Of a DNA stretch of 64,000 nt, positions 49,796 through 59,973 are shown one piece after another (positions within the stretch are counted from its first letter, which is position 1; every line of letters starts with the position of its first letter). Made by a program: the position numbers and the translations under genes. The stretch comes from Magnolia sinica (taxonomy: Eukaryota > Streptophyta > Magnoliopsida > Magnoliales > Magnoliaceae), in the NCBI RefSeq assembly GCF_029962835.1, contig NC_080588.1, forward strand, positions 62,644,001 through 62,708,000, read 5' to 3'. The notes under the pieces are model-generated. The model saw only the letters and a program-made list of their open reading frames with translations, was not told the origin of the DNA and did no database searches.

Positions 49796-51202
49796 ACTGA
49801 CCGTGAAGTGAAGGGAATTGACCGCGAAATGCCTCGAAACGACCGTGAATCAACACGGAATTGTTTGGGATGACCGCGAAATGCATGGGATGACCGCGAA
49901 ATGCATGGAATTGTCCGAGAAGTGGAGGGAAATGATGGTGAAATGCGTGGAAATGACCACGAACTGATTGAAATTGATCGCAAAGTGAATGAAATGGATT
50001 TTCGACCATCGACCTGATAGAATCTTGGAAAATAACTAGGTTAGTTGGCTAAAGTATCTTCTCCTACCCCAAAATCATATAGGGTACATCAAGTAACTAA
50101 TTTTGGTTTAGAAGATATTCTTGTTAAATGAATAGAGAAATAAATGAGAAAAAAAGAGAGAATTTTTTTATATATGCTTTTATATACATATTTATATAAA
50201 TATGTATTAGAGAAAATTGTAGGTAGAATAAAGTTCTCCATGTAAAAAATAAATAAATAAATTTGCATAGACTTTTACGGACTGCAGTTATGGCTACGGC
50301 TATAATTTGTAGCTATATCTTTGATACATATCGAATACACTTCGATTAATCAAAAATTGTAGGATTTTTTATGCAAAGTTACTAGACAGTTTTGGACTTT
50401 TTTCGATTAATCGAAAGACATTCGATATATTGAAGTACATATCGAAAGACCTTCGAAGCATAGTAGAGGACATATTGGAAAAGCATTGGCTGCGGTTATC
50501 TCTACGGTTATAATCCGTAGCCATAGATGCCAGGCTTTTTTTTTTTCCCTGTTGTAATCCTCACTGTCTTTGTGGGTCCTTTTATGAGATATGTGTTATA
50601 TCCAAACTGAACTCGTACTAACACTTGGGAAGAAAAATAAGATAAATTTAACTATTATGGACCACACTGTAAAAGGCTGTAGAAGATTGAACGTCTACCA
50701 TTGAAACACTTTTAGGGTCCTAGAAGTTTTGGATCATTACAAAATTTGTTTTTTCTCTTCATCCATGTCTTTGTGACGTTATGAATAGATTGGATGGTAA
50801 ATAAATGTTATGGTCGGCTCTACAAAAGTTTCCACGGTGAAAATCAATTTTCTGCTGCTATTTGTAGTGTGGTCCAGTTGCTCTTTGGATATGATTTTTT
50901 TTGCTTGGAAAATGCTCCGAAATGATCTCGGAATATGGATTAACGTTGCGGATATAATAAATACGTAACTGTGGGGCCCATGTAACTTTGATATCTTTTG
51001 AACCGTTCGTACAACTCGGAGTTCGAGGAGTGTCAGCGCTCGTCTTCGAGCACCACCTATCCGCTCGAAGGAACAAGTAGGGGGCATTTTCGACCTTTGG
51101 CAAGCCATCCGTACAGCTGGGGCGTATTCTCGCAAGGGAAAATAAGGCAGGCATGGTCTCGTAAATAGGGCCATGAATGGGTCGTACAGTCGCAAATTTC
51201 CC
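49796..51202. repeat. Right arm of the fold-back element (inverted)
   Basis: Starts with one unit of the 136-bp repeat in reverse (49796-49910) and then mirrors the left arm: ctaccccaaaatcatatag (50066), ctacggttataatccgtag (50501), core (50571-50982), then the terminal part to aaatttccc. Confidence 0.85.
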
Positions 51203-51211
51203 TTCCTGAAT

Positions 51212-51617
51212 TGTGACAGACGTATAGCTGTACATTTACCAGCACCAGTGGCTAGATGCCCGAAACCATGAATCACCATTAAGAAAATGATGATACTCCT
51301 CAACCGTACACTTATACAGTTGTACGGACATTCAGACCGTCCGTTTAGCTGACCCAGTTCTAGATGGAGCATAACGATTTTCGGCTAATGTACGTTGCTG
51401 CAGCCGCTGGATGGGCTATGCTCCTGTGTCAGTTACCACATTTATAGAATGATGGTGACTCATCAACCGTACATATGGCAAAATTGTACGGTTTTATGCC
51501 CATCCAGACCGTCCAGATCGCTGACCGAAAGGTGGATGGAGCTAACCAGAAAAGAAGTTTGACGGTACACCTACCTAGCAAATTACCGTGATCTGCTGTA
51601 CTCTCATTGTTGCGAGC
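51212..51617. other. Gene-free interval
   Basis: Two tandem-like segments with ccgtaca, then gttgtacgg, then ccgtcc (near 51303-51345 and 51468-51515) suggest an old duplication. No gene seen. Confidence 0.45.
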
Positions 51618-51625
51618 AATGCAAC

Positions 51626-51743
51626 TAGGGGTGTCAATGGGCCAGGTTCGGGCCTGCGAAATCAAATTTTTGATAGGTCCGGCACGATACAGTTCAAAAT
51701 CCAGGCCAAGACCAACGCCAGGCCTGGTCAGTTGAAAGCCCTA
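51626..51743. mobile_element. 118-bp hAT-type MITE with perfect 8-bp TSD
   Basis: Begins taggggtgtcaa and ends ttgaaagcccta. Flanked exactly by aatgcaac on both sides (51618-51625 and 51744-51751). Confidence 0.85.
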
Positions 51744-51775
51744 AATGCAACCTACTCATCTGACGCGCATCAAAT

Positions 51776-52438
51776 GGACGCGGATTGGGTATTTTTTATT
51801 ATTTATTTATTTATTTATTTACACATGCACATACAACCCCACACACACGCCGTAGTAGGATTGCACCACCTATGGATACTCGAACCGTGTTGAAACTCCT
51901 GAGAATCTACCACCGGAGGAAGAGGAAGGATCCCGCGGATTGGGTACTACCCCTGCATGTTCTGAGCTCGAGACAGGCTGGGATATTGATCTACACCGTC
52001 CATCCATTTTACCATATCATTTTAGACTATTATCCCAAAAATTGGGTACATATAATGTTCAAATAGACCACACCACAGGAATTAGCGGTGCTAATGATGC
52101 TGACGGTTGAAACCTTTCTAGGGCCCACCATTACGTTTATCTTCCATCCAACCTGTTCATAAAGTCATATAGACCTGGATGATGGGAAAACCCAAATATC
52201 AGCTTGATCCAAAACTTCTGTGGCCTCCAATAAAATTTCAACGGTAGATGTTTAATATCCACTGTGTGGTCCATTTGACCCTTATATATGCCTCATTTTT
52301 GTACTTGTAATCTAAAATGATATGGAAAGACGGATGAACGGTGTGGATAAAATCTATAAATCACGGTGGGCCCTCAGAGCACCAGCCTGTCCCGAGCTAC
52401 GGACAGGCGGGTCTAGTACGAGTACCCAAACCTCGTCC
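51776..52438. mobile_element. Mutator-like MITE with gggcccacc core (copy H), split by a SINE
   Basis: Ends ggacgcggattgggt and acccaaacctcgtcc are inverted. The flanks gcatcaaat (51767-51775) and acatcaaat (52439-52447) form a 9-bp TSD with one mismatch. Subterminal gctcgagacaggctg and cagcctgtcccgagc are inverted, followed by the shared core (ccaacctgttcataaagtc, cggtgggccct). A 142-bp SINE interrupts the left end. Confidence 0.85.
51792..51933 (-). mobile_element. SINE-like insertion with 13-bp TSD
   Basis: Flanked by cgcggattgggta on both sides (51779-51791 and 51934-51946). Read on the minus strand it starts ggatccttcctc, contains ggttcgagtatcc, which resembles the RNA polymerase III B box of tRNA-derived SINEs, and ends in an A-rich tail (aaataaataataaaaaa). 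The long TSD and A-rich tail point to target-primed reverse transcription. The A box is not clear. Confidence 0.7.
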
Positions 52439-52456
52439 ACATCAAATGTATCGTTT

Positions 52457-52702
52457 CTCAGATGTGGGCCCAAGGTTTGGCGATCCAGACCGTTGATCTG
52501 ATCACCAAGGATGAGTTACACCGTAGAGAATTTCAGTTGGAAGATCCTTAGACCTTGATCAGCGGCCTAATTACACTGAATGTGGGGCACCGCACCGATA
52601 TAAAAGTTAGAATTTGCAACTTGGGAGATTTGTAGATCTCCTCCCTTCGTGGTGGGCCCATTAGAGCAATGGTCACAAATCACCAACCATGGGCCCACAT
52701 CC
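52457..52702. mobile_element. Palindromic element, family 3 (copy 2)
   Basis: Ends atgtgggcccaaggttt and aaccatgggcccacat are inverted. It shares ccgttgatctgat and accaaggatg with 34500-34745. Non-coding. Confidence 0.6.
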
Positions 52703-53011
52703 ACCAATCAATAACCACAGAAAACTGTACATTTTCTAAGGCTCGAGATCTTGTCTATGAATCCTCGAGAAACAAAACATGACCGTTGATGTTACGGGTT
52801 CGATCACAGCTTACCTACCGTCGAAAGAGAACAAAAGGTGACAGATACACCGTAACTAACACGGTCGACGTTTTGAAATTCTCGTGATATTTTAGCGAAA
52901 AATAGTTATACGATATTATCGTGCATAATTGCTGGATTTTCAATTCTCTACATTTTTAATTTTCCGTCATTTATCGCTAATTAGGGATTTTTACCGAGGA
53001 GAGATGCTCAT
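52703..53011. other. Gene-free interval
   Basis: No coding region or clear repeat border seen. Confidence 0.4.
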
Positions 53012-53490
53012 TTGCTCTCCGAGTGTTATAAATTGTATCGGGACACTTGGACAGTCTAATCCATTGATCTAGACTGTCCATTCGATCGAGATCATATTTG
53101 AAGGGCTACCATGCAAATATCACACCAATCTAGTAAATATTAACCATGTGATCAAAGGCTTTTAATATGAACAGCCAAGATCGTTTGTACAAAAAATGTC
53201 GAATCAGAAGTTTGAACCGTCCATTTGTTAAGACTCATTATAGATAACTTATATTTATAAGGAATCAATTTTGTTAGGGAATAGAAATCATCCCATCCAT
53301 TGCTTGGAAAAAGAATGTCCGTAGAAAGTAGGGTAAAATCAAAGGTGGATTGAATCATCCGATCAATGCTATTTTTGAATGGTAACCGTTGAAATATACT
53401 CTTCGCTTAATCTACAGTTCCGATGGATTGGTTGGACTGTCTTTGTGCCCGATGCAACTATGAGCACTATATCTTATAAGTAGAGCACTG
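53012..53490. mobile_element. Diverged palindromic element
   Basis: Left segment (gctctccgagtgttataaat, then gtatcggg, then gacagtctaatccattg) and right segment (caatccatcgg-type sequence reversed, then gatgcaac, then agtgctc-like pieces, then cttataagtagagc) are inverted at low identity. The inner phrase aagatcgtttgtacaaaaaa resembles 33510-33530. No TSD fixed. Confidence 0.45.
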
Positions 53491-53510
53491 ACCCGATCTT
53501 TACGAGCAAT

Positions 53511-53640
53511 TAGGGGTGTCAATTGGCCGGGCATAGGCCTGAAAAATCAGAATTTTTAACAGGGCAGGGCCAACGGCCCAGCCTGAAATAGTTCAAAATC
53601 CAGGTGGAGACCTACCCAAGCCCAGCATTTGACAGCTCCA
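53511..53640. mobile_element. 130-bp hAT-type MITE, same family as 51626-51743
   Basis: Begins taggggtgtcaattgg and ends catttgacagctcca. Flanks cgagcaat (53503-53510) and tgagcaat (53641-53648) are an 8-bp TSD with one mismatch. Confidence 0.8.
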
Positions 53641-53648
53641 TGAGCAAT

Positions 53649-54728
53649 GCTTGTGTTTTTGGTTCAGATGGCCTTGCACCATGACGTGGCCGTGCAAAAG
53701 CTCAAACGTTATGTTTTATAGTCTTAAAATTACCTTCTCAAATTTTGGAGGATGATAATGTCCATATGCAACAATTGTCACTAGTAAGGGCAGCTCGTCT
53801 TGAAAAGAGAAATGTTATTTTAAAAAGGAATATTATCCCACTAAAAATTGAAATTCAGCCCACCCTTTAGCTAATTTTATTCGTTCATTTTAATCAGATA
53901 CTCGTAAACCTATATAGATTTTTTTTTCTTATATTTTCTGTTCGGAGTTCTATATTGCCCGCAATTACATGAATGTTGTGCATTAATTCTAAAATGTTTT
54001 CTTCATTGTGGTCCATTTGTTATGAGTTTTGCCTTCAAACTTGGACTGATAACATAAAATTAAAACTCTTTATATATTAATAGGTTAGATTTACTTTACG
54101 ACAATCCACTGAGCTCCACATAAGATGTAGCTGAGTTCAAAATGTAGGGCCCTTCCGCATAAAGGTCATTCGGTTGTTTTCTTCTTCCTTTGTTGTTTTT
54201 CAAAGGAGAGGAGGATGGTATGTTTATTTATTTATTTATTATTATCTCATTCCTTCTTCATTCTTCTTTTCTTGGTTTTCTTGATAATTGTTTATTTGTT
54301 ATGAATGATGGAAATTTGTGAAAGAAGAGAGGGTATGAAAGAATACTATAATAGATGAATTTTTATAATGGAATGATGTTATAATGATGAATTTTATAGT
54401 AGATGAATGTTTTAATGTATGAATTTTGTAATGGAAGAATGCTGTAATGGATGAAGGTGATGATCGTTGTAATGGATGACTATTGTATGGTGGATCATCG
54501 ATATTTACTTTGAATTGCTCATATTCATTGTGGATCGTCGATATTTTCACTATGAATCACTAATATTCAGTGTAGGTTGTTGATATTAAGAGTGGACCAT
54601 TGATATTCACTATCGACCGTTGATATTAAGAGTGGACCGTTAATATTTACTATGGACCACTGATATTTCCATTGTGGATCGCAGAGATTTACTTTGTATC
54701 TCCAATCCCATGTAAATGTTCATAACTT
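53649..54728. other. Gene-free interval with short degenerate tandem repeats
   Basis: No gene. At 54340-54480 runs of gtaatggatgaat-like words occur; at 54485-54690 there are about eight diverged copies of a 25-26-bp unit (gtggaccgttgatattcact). Confidence 0.55.
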
Positions 54729-55164
54729 GTAACACCCCACACTTCTGGTACGTAGGTATTACCACCTAAACTATAGCAGGGGATTTTAAACTCGACTGAC
54801 AGGCAATTTAAATCCAACGAATGCAGGATGGGACTTCCAGTCATCGTTAAAACCTTTATCAAAGGCCTTAGAAGATGAGTCGCAGCATACCTTAGTCAGG
54901 AAGGTAACCTTGATTAAACATATTAAGTTAAAGCAGTTTTTAAATCAACTAATCTTGAAGAAACGGGACGACACTCTAGTAATCGACCTTCGAGGGCTAG
55001 TGGATAATCAACCAAGCATTCACTGCCTCTCAAATTCGTATTTAACCATTGTAATCGAGTATCAAGTCAATCCATGCACTAGATCGATTATATTGGCTAT
55101 AGATAGGGGATGAAGAGCGTGATACGGCCCACCTGGGCCTCAGTCCCACCCCAAACTGGGCCAG
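54729..55164. other. Possible fragment of another LTR
   Basis: Starts tgtaacaccccacacttctgg, the style of a Del/Tekay LTR 5' end, but does not match the start of the 3' LTR at 59215, so it is not the missing 5' LTR of the neighbouring element. It ends where homology to gag begins. Confidence 0.3.
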
Positions 55165-55169
55165 GACCC

Positions 55170-55850
55170 CTAAGTGGAGAGTGAGTTCCTTCGCCTCCGT
55201 CAGGGAGGGATGTCGGTGACGGAGTATGAGAACCGGTTTACTGAGTTGGGTCGCTATGCTCCTTTGATTCTGGGTGATCAGCCGATGCGGATGCGGCGTT
55301 TTTCTGAGGGGTTGAGGCCTGAGATCTAATCGAAGATGTGCTGTGCTAGCATATCTTCCTATGCGGAGTTGGTGAGCATGTCCTTGTGAGCTGAGCAAGA
55401 CGGGGACAGGTCGTCCCGTATGCGAGCACCTATGGTTCCTAGACCACGACCTGACTTTTAGAGTGCACCATTTCTCGGCAAAAGGCTGCGGGTAGATTCT
55501 CCTCCGAGGCATTCAATGCCGCCCGCTCAGCAGGTGCGAGCTAATTTTCGCTGTTCGTCCTGTGGGAAGATGGGGCATTCGGATCGTACTTGCTTTTCGC
55601 GTATGCGGGATAGTGGATTTACTCCACCGTAGAGGATCAACCGTCCGATGCCTCAGGTTATATCACCTCCACCTCTTCGTTCAGCGCCAGCTCATCCATC
55701 CTTCAGACCTTCTGTACCTAGTTTCAGGCCACCTCAGCGGCCCATGGTTCCTCCGCCGAATCGCCAGCAGCAGGCTCGAGTTCACGCGCTCTCAGCTGAA
55801 GCGCCTGTGGCTGACTTAGTGCCGAGATCCTTTGAGGTTAAGCTCACATT
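55170..55850 (+). pseudogene. Ty3 gag, partial, with stops
   Basis: Homology begins at the central gag region (the frame of EFLRLRQGGMSVTEYE at about 55174-55222; the reading frame changes by one base near 55200 in the alternative reading). A CCHC knuckle (CSSCGKMGHSDRTC) lies at 55552-55593. Stops occur near 55328, 55387, 55458 and 55632, each one transition from Gln or Arg codons. A frame change near 55840 separates it from pol. The first part of gag is missing. Confidence 0.8.
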
Positions 55851-58800
55851 GAAGGTATTCCCGTTTCTATGTTGGTGGATACAGGGTCCACTACCTCTCT
55901 TATATCGTATGCGGCAGTTAAGCGCCTGAGTTTGGGCACTGTTACTATGAAAGGAGTGACGCTCACTACCGCTACAGGGATCTCCTCTGCTATGAACAAG
56001 CATTGTATGGATTGTTTGATTGATATAGGGAGTGGATCGATTCTTGTTGACCTTTTTGTCGCACCTCTTTACCATTATGATGTCATTATGGGTATGGATT
56101 GGCTCACGAAGATGCAGGCAGAGATTGATTGTGAAGCTAGGTCGGTGACAATCCATGGACCTAAGGGCGAGACAGTTACTTTCCCAGTTCAGGTCAGTTA
56201 CCCTTTTCGTCTTGGTTATTATACTTCTCTGTTGGAGAGTATTGCTGGATCGGCGTTTGAAAGCACGCCTGTAGTTCGGGAGTTTGAAGATGTGTTCGAG
56301 ACGATTCCTGGATTACCCCCTCAGCGCGAGATTGATTTTACTATAGATCTCATGCCTGGTGCGGCACTCATTTCTTTGCCCACCTATCGTATGCCTCCAA
56401 GTGAAATGGAGGAATTGAGGAAGCAGATAGATGGCTTGTTGAATTTGGGTTTTATTCGGCCTAGTGTGTCTCCTTGGGGAGCACCTGTCCTGTTTGTTAA
56501 GAAGAAGGATGGTTCCTTGCGATTATGTATTGATTATCGCAGGTTGAATCAGGTGACTACGAAGAACAAGTATCCTTTGCCCAGGATCGATGATTTATTT
56601 GATCAGTTGAAGGGGGCACGGTACTTTTCGAAGGTTGATCTATAGTCAGGGTATCACCAGTTGCGCGTCAAGAATGAGGACGTGCAGAAGACCACCTTCA
56701 GGACTAGCTTTGGCCATTATGAGTTCCTTGTGATGTCGTTCGATTTTACGAATGCACCGGCCATGTTCATGGATCTGATGAACAGGGTATTTCGGCCATT
56801 CTTGTTCTGATTCGTCATTGTCTTTATCGATGACATTTTGATATATTCTGCGAGTCGGGAAGAGCACGAGGAGCACTTAAGAGCGGTCTTGGATACTCTC
56901 AGGAAAAATCATCTTTTTGCGCAGTTCAAGAAATGCGATTTCCGGAAAGAGGAAGTCAAGTTCCTGGGACAAGTGGTGTCCAAGGAAAGGATAGTTGTCG
57001 ATCTTCCTAAGGTAGCTACAGTTCAGGACTGGAAGCATCCTGGTTCAGTTACTCAGGTGAGAAGCTTTCTGGGTCTAGCAGGCTATTATCGACGCTTCAT
57101 ATGAGACTTCTCGAAGATAGCCAGACCGTTGTCTCAGTTGACACGGAAAGATTTGAAGTTTGCTTGGAATGAGAGGGCGGAGATATCTTTTCAAGAGCTG
57201 AAGGACAAGTTAACGTCTGCCCCTGTGCTAGTATTGCCAGAGCAAGGGGTTAAGTATACGATATATACTGACACCTCTCGCATTGGTCTGGGTTGTGTCC
57301 TTATGCAGAAGGACAGGGTGATTGCATATGCTTCGAGACAGTTGAGGAAACACGAAGAAAATTACCCTACACACGACCTGAAGTTAGCAGCTGTCATTTT
57401 TGTATTAAAGCTCTGGAGACATTACCTCTACAAAGAGGAGTTTGAGCTCTTTTGCGACCACAAGAGCCTTAAGTATATCTTCACGCAGCGTGACTTGAAT
57501 ATGAGGCAATGCTGATGGATGGAAACATTGAAAGACTTTAAGTTCGATGTTTCATACCACCCGGGTAAGGCAAACCTTGTGGCAGACGCGTTGAGTCGCA
57601 AGAAGACTATAGAGTTTACGGCTCTGCTAATGATAGCAGAGTGGGACATGTTGGAGTTTGTGTGAGACTTTGAGCAGAAACTTACGGTGGAAGAGCCATA
57701 TGAGGTTATCGCACACATTCATGTATAGCCCCTCATTGACGAGAGGATCGTTGCAGCTCAGGCAGATGATGAGCTTTTGGCGAAGATGAGAGAGCGGGTT
57801 GGTACAGATGAGAACTCCGAGTGGAGTGTTAGTTCAGATGGGGGCCTACGATTTCATAGCCAGTTATGTGTCCTAGACATTTCTGACTTGAGACGGGAGG
57901 TTCTCGAGTCAGCCTATACTTCTAAGCTTGCGATGCATCCGGGTAGCACGAAGATGTATCAAGATATGAAAAGATCTTATTGGTGGGACAACATGAAGGT
58001 TCACATTGCTGAGTTTGTATCTCGTTATCTCACGTGCCAGCAGGTCAAGGCAGAGCATCGCCGACCTCCTAGGCTGCTTCAGCCTATGCCCATAGCAGAA
58101 TGGAAGTAGGACTTCATCTCTATAGATTTTATTTCAGGGTTGCCAAGAACGAGGAAGGGACATGACTCTATTTGGGTGATCGTCGACCGATTGACGAAGT
58201 CGGCTCATTTCTTACCGATCAGAGTCACAAACTCTACAGACGAGTTGGCTAGATTGTACATCAGGGAGATTGTACAACTGCACGGAGTTTCCTTGGAGAT
58301 TGTGTCTGATAGAGACACGTGATACACATTTATCTTCTGGACTCGTATCTAGGAAGCGATGGGTGTGAAATTGAAGTTTAACACCGCGTTTCATCTGCAG
58401 ACAGACGGGCAGACGGAACGTGTGAATCAGATTCTGGAAGACATGTTGCGAGCTTGTGTTTTGGATTTCAAGGACAGTTGGAATGATTGTCTCCCTTATG
58501 CAGAGTTCGCGTATAATAACAGTTTCCAGGCGAGTATCGGCATGGCTCCCTACGAGGCATTGTATGGTCGACCGTGCAGAGCACCGCATTGCTGGGCAGA
58601 AGTTGACGAGCGTAGTTTGATTGGCCCGGAGTTGGCGCAGGCGACTTCAGAGAAAGTTGACATTATTCGACGTCGATTTCTAACAGCCCAGAGCAGGCAG
58701 AAGAGTTACGCTGATACGAGGCGGCGACCGCTTGAGTTTGAGGTTGGAGACCATGTATTTCTTAAGGTTTCCCCTATGAAGGGAGTTCTGCAGTTCGGTA

Positions 58801-59219
58801 AGAAGGGAAAGCTCACGCCGAGATTTATTGGTCCATTTCAAATTCTGGATCTAGTGGGAACGGTAACATACCGCCTTGCTTTGCCCACACTACTTGCGGG
58901 CGTGCATAATGTAATTCATGTTTCTATGCTGAAGAAGTACGTTCTTGATCCTTCGCATATTATCAGTTGGGAGCAGGTGTAGTTGAGCGAGGATGCCACA
59001 TATGTACTGCGACCGACCCGTATCCTAGACAGGAAGGAGCAGGTATTGCGTAGCAAGGTCATCCCTCTTGTGAAAGTACTATGGACGCATCATAGTGAAG
59101 AAGAGGCTACTTGGGAGACTGAAGCTGAGGTCAGAAAGACCTACCCTCAGATCTTTGAGGAATATGAGAAGGTACGAATTTCGAGGATGAAATTTTTCTT
59201 TAAGGGGATTAGAGTGTAA
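55845..59219 (+). pseudogene. Ty3 pol with chromodomain, one frame, ten stops
   Basis: Aspartic protease LVDTGSTTS at about 55872; RT from about 56320 with FIDD at 56823-56834; RNase H ([10 protein letters not shown], about 57265); integrase with a zinc-binding segment (about 57950-58060), DRLTKSAHF (58185 region), SDRDT (58306) and HLQTDGQTERVN (58391); chromodomain about 58985-59165. All segments share one frame from 55869 to 59219. Stops are at about 56643, 56808, 57103, 57513, 57663, 57726, 58107, 58320, 58350 and 58980. At most of them CGA, CAG or TGG would restore the family residue by one transition. The usual RNase H DAS triad appears as DTS. Confidence 0.9.
59202..59214 (+). other. 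Polypurine tract of the Tekay-like element
   Basis: The sequence aaggggattagag directly precedes the LTR start at 59215. It overlaps the last codons of the pol frame. Confidence 0.7.
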
Positions 59220-59965
59220 TGACCCGAAAAATTTCGTGCTAAGACCCGAGTATTGCCTCTATTTTCCTTAGAAGTTATTTGTGGGTTAATTAGCACTAAA
59301 CTCGATTGCTTGTGAAATTAGCATCAATCACTTTAAATTTGATCTGCAGGACTCAAAACCTGTAGAATCGTTAGCGCTATGTTACTCTGAAATCTGGAAT
59401 TCAACGCTAAATCCAGTTGCTCTTGAAAATTTTTAGAAGCTTTAAATCGGACCTGGACCGTGCGTCGAAAGTCCGATAGTGATGATCTTAGATAGTTTTG
59501 GTCACCATGTTGGACTTGACTATCACCTCAAAAATCAAGTCCAGATGATATCCTGGGTCGATTTGATTGAGTTCGGAGTGAAGAGTGTGAGAACGGTGAG
59601 AAATTAAATATGATTTTATGAAATCTGAGTCGTGTCACTTGCGCGACGATTTTAAGCAATCTGACCGTTGGATTCTGACCCAATTTCACCCTCGGATCAG
59701 GGAAGATGGCCTAGGCATGTCATAGTGCTTGTAGACCTGATCGAATTTTGGTGACCGTTGAATTGAGTGTGGTCCGCCATGGCTGATCTGTAAATCCGAT
59801 CGGTACGAAAACTCAGCCTGACCTAGATCCATGGTCAGTGAACTTAAGTCCGACCGCACGTGGAGAAAAGACCACCGGAAGTGCTCCGTTGGATCGAGAG
59901 AGGCCTGATTTGGTTATAACCTAAGTATACCTTGGCCCTGGGGTTATTTTCATTAATGTTAGGCC

Positions 59966-59973
59966 TATATAAA
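59966..59973 (+). promoter_or_regulatory. TATA box in the 3' LTR
   Basis: The sequence tatataaa is followed about 30 bp later by ctctcttttcc, consistent with an LTR RNA polymerase II promoter. Confidence 0.6.

Larger units (their letters stand above)
47053..51202. mobile_element. 4.15-kb fold-back Mutator-like element with internal satellite
   Basis: Two inverted arms of about 1.3 kb surround a tandem array. The ends are gagaaatttacgactgtacg on the left and the reverse complement of gggaaatttgcgactgtacg on the right. The 9 bp ttcctgaat are repeated exactly at 47044-47052 and 51203-51211, as expected for Mutator-like transposition. Arm landmarks in both copies: ccccagctgtacggatgg, gtgctcgaagacgagcgctg, the gggcccacc core, ctacggattataaccgtag, and gattttggggtaggagaag. 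No transposase is encoded, so it would need one in trans. Arm identity by eye is roughly 85-90%. Confidence 0.9.

Noticed and set aside
50779..51372. 197-codon open frame on the minus strand
   Set aside because: Falls in the right arm and right flank of the fold-back element; no domain; crosses the element border and the TSD.
51992..52066. Short open frames around the SINE and MULE
   Set aside because: They cross element junctions and have no domain.
54729..55164. 5' LTR of the Tekay-like element
   Set aside because: Only the first few bases resemble the 3' LTR start; the following sequence does not match 59215 onward.
55042..55512. 156-codon minus-strand open frame
   Set aside because: Antisense shadow of the Ty3 gag region.
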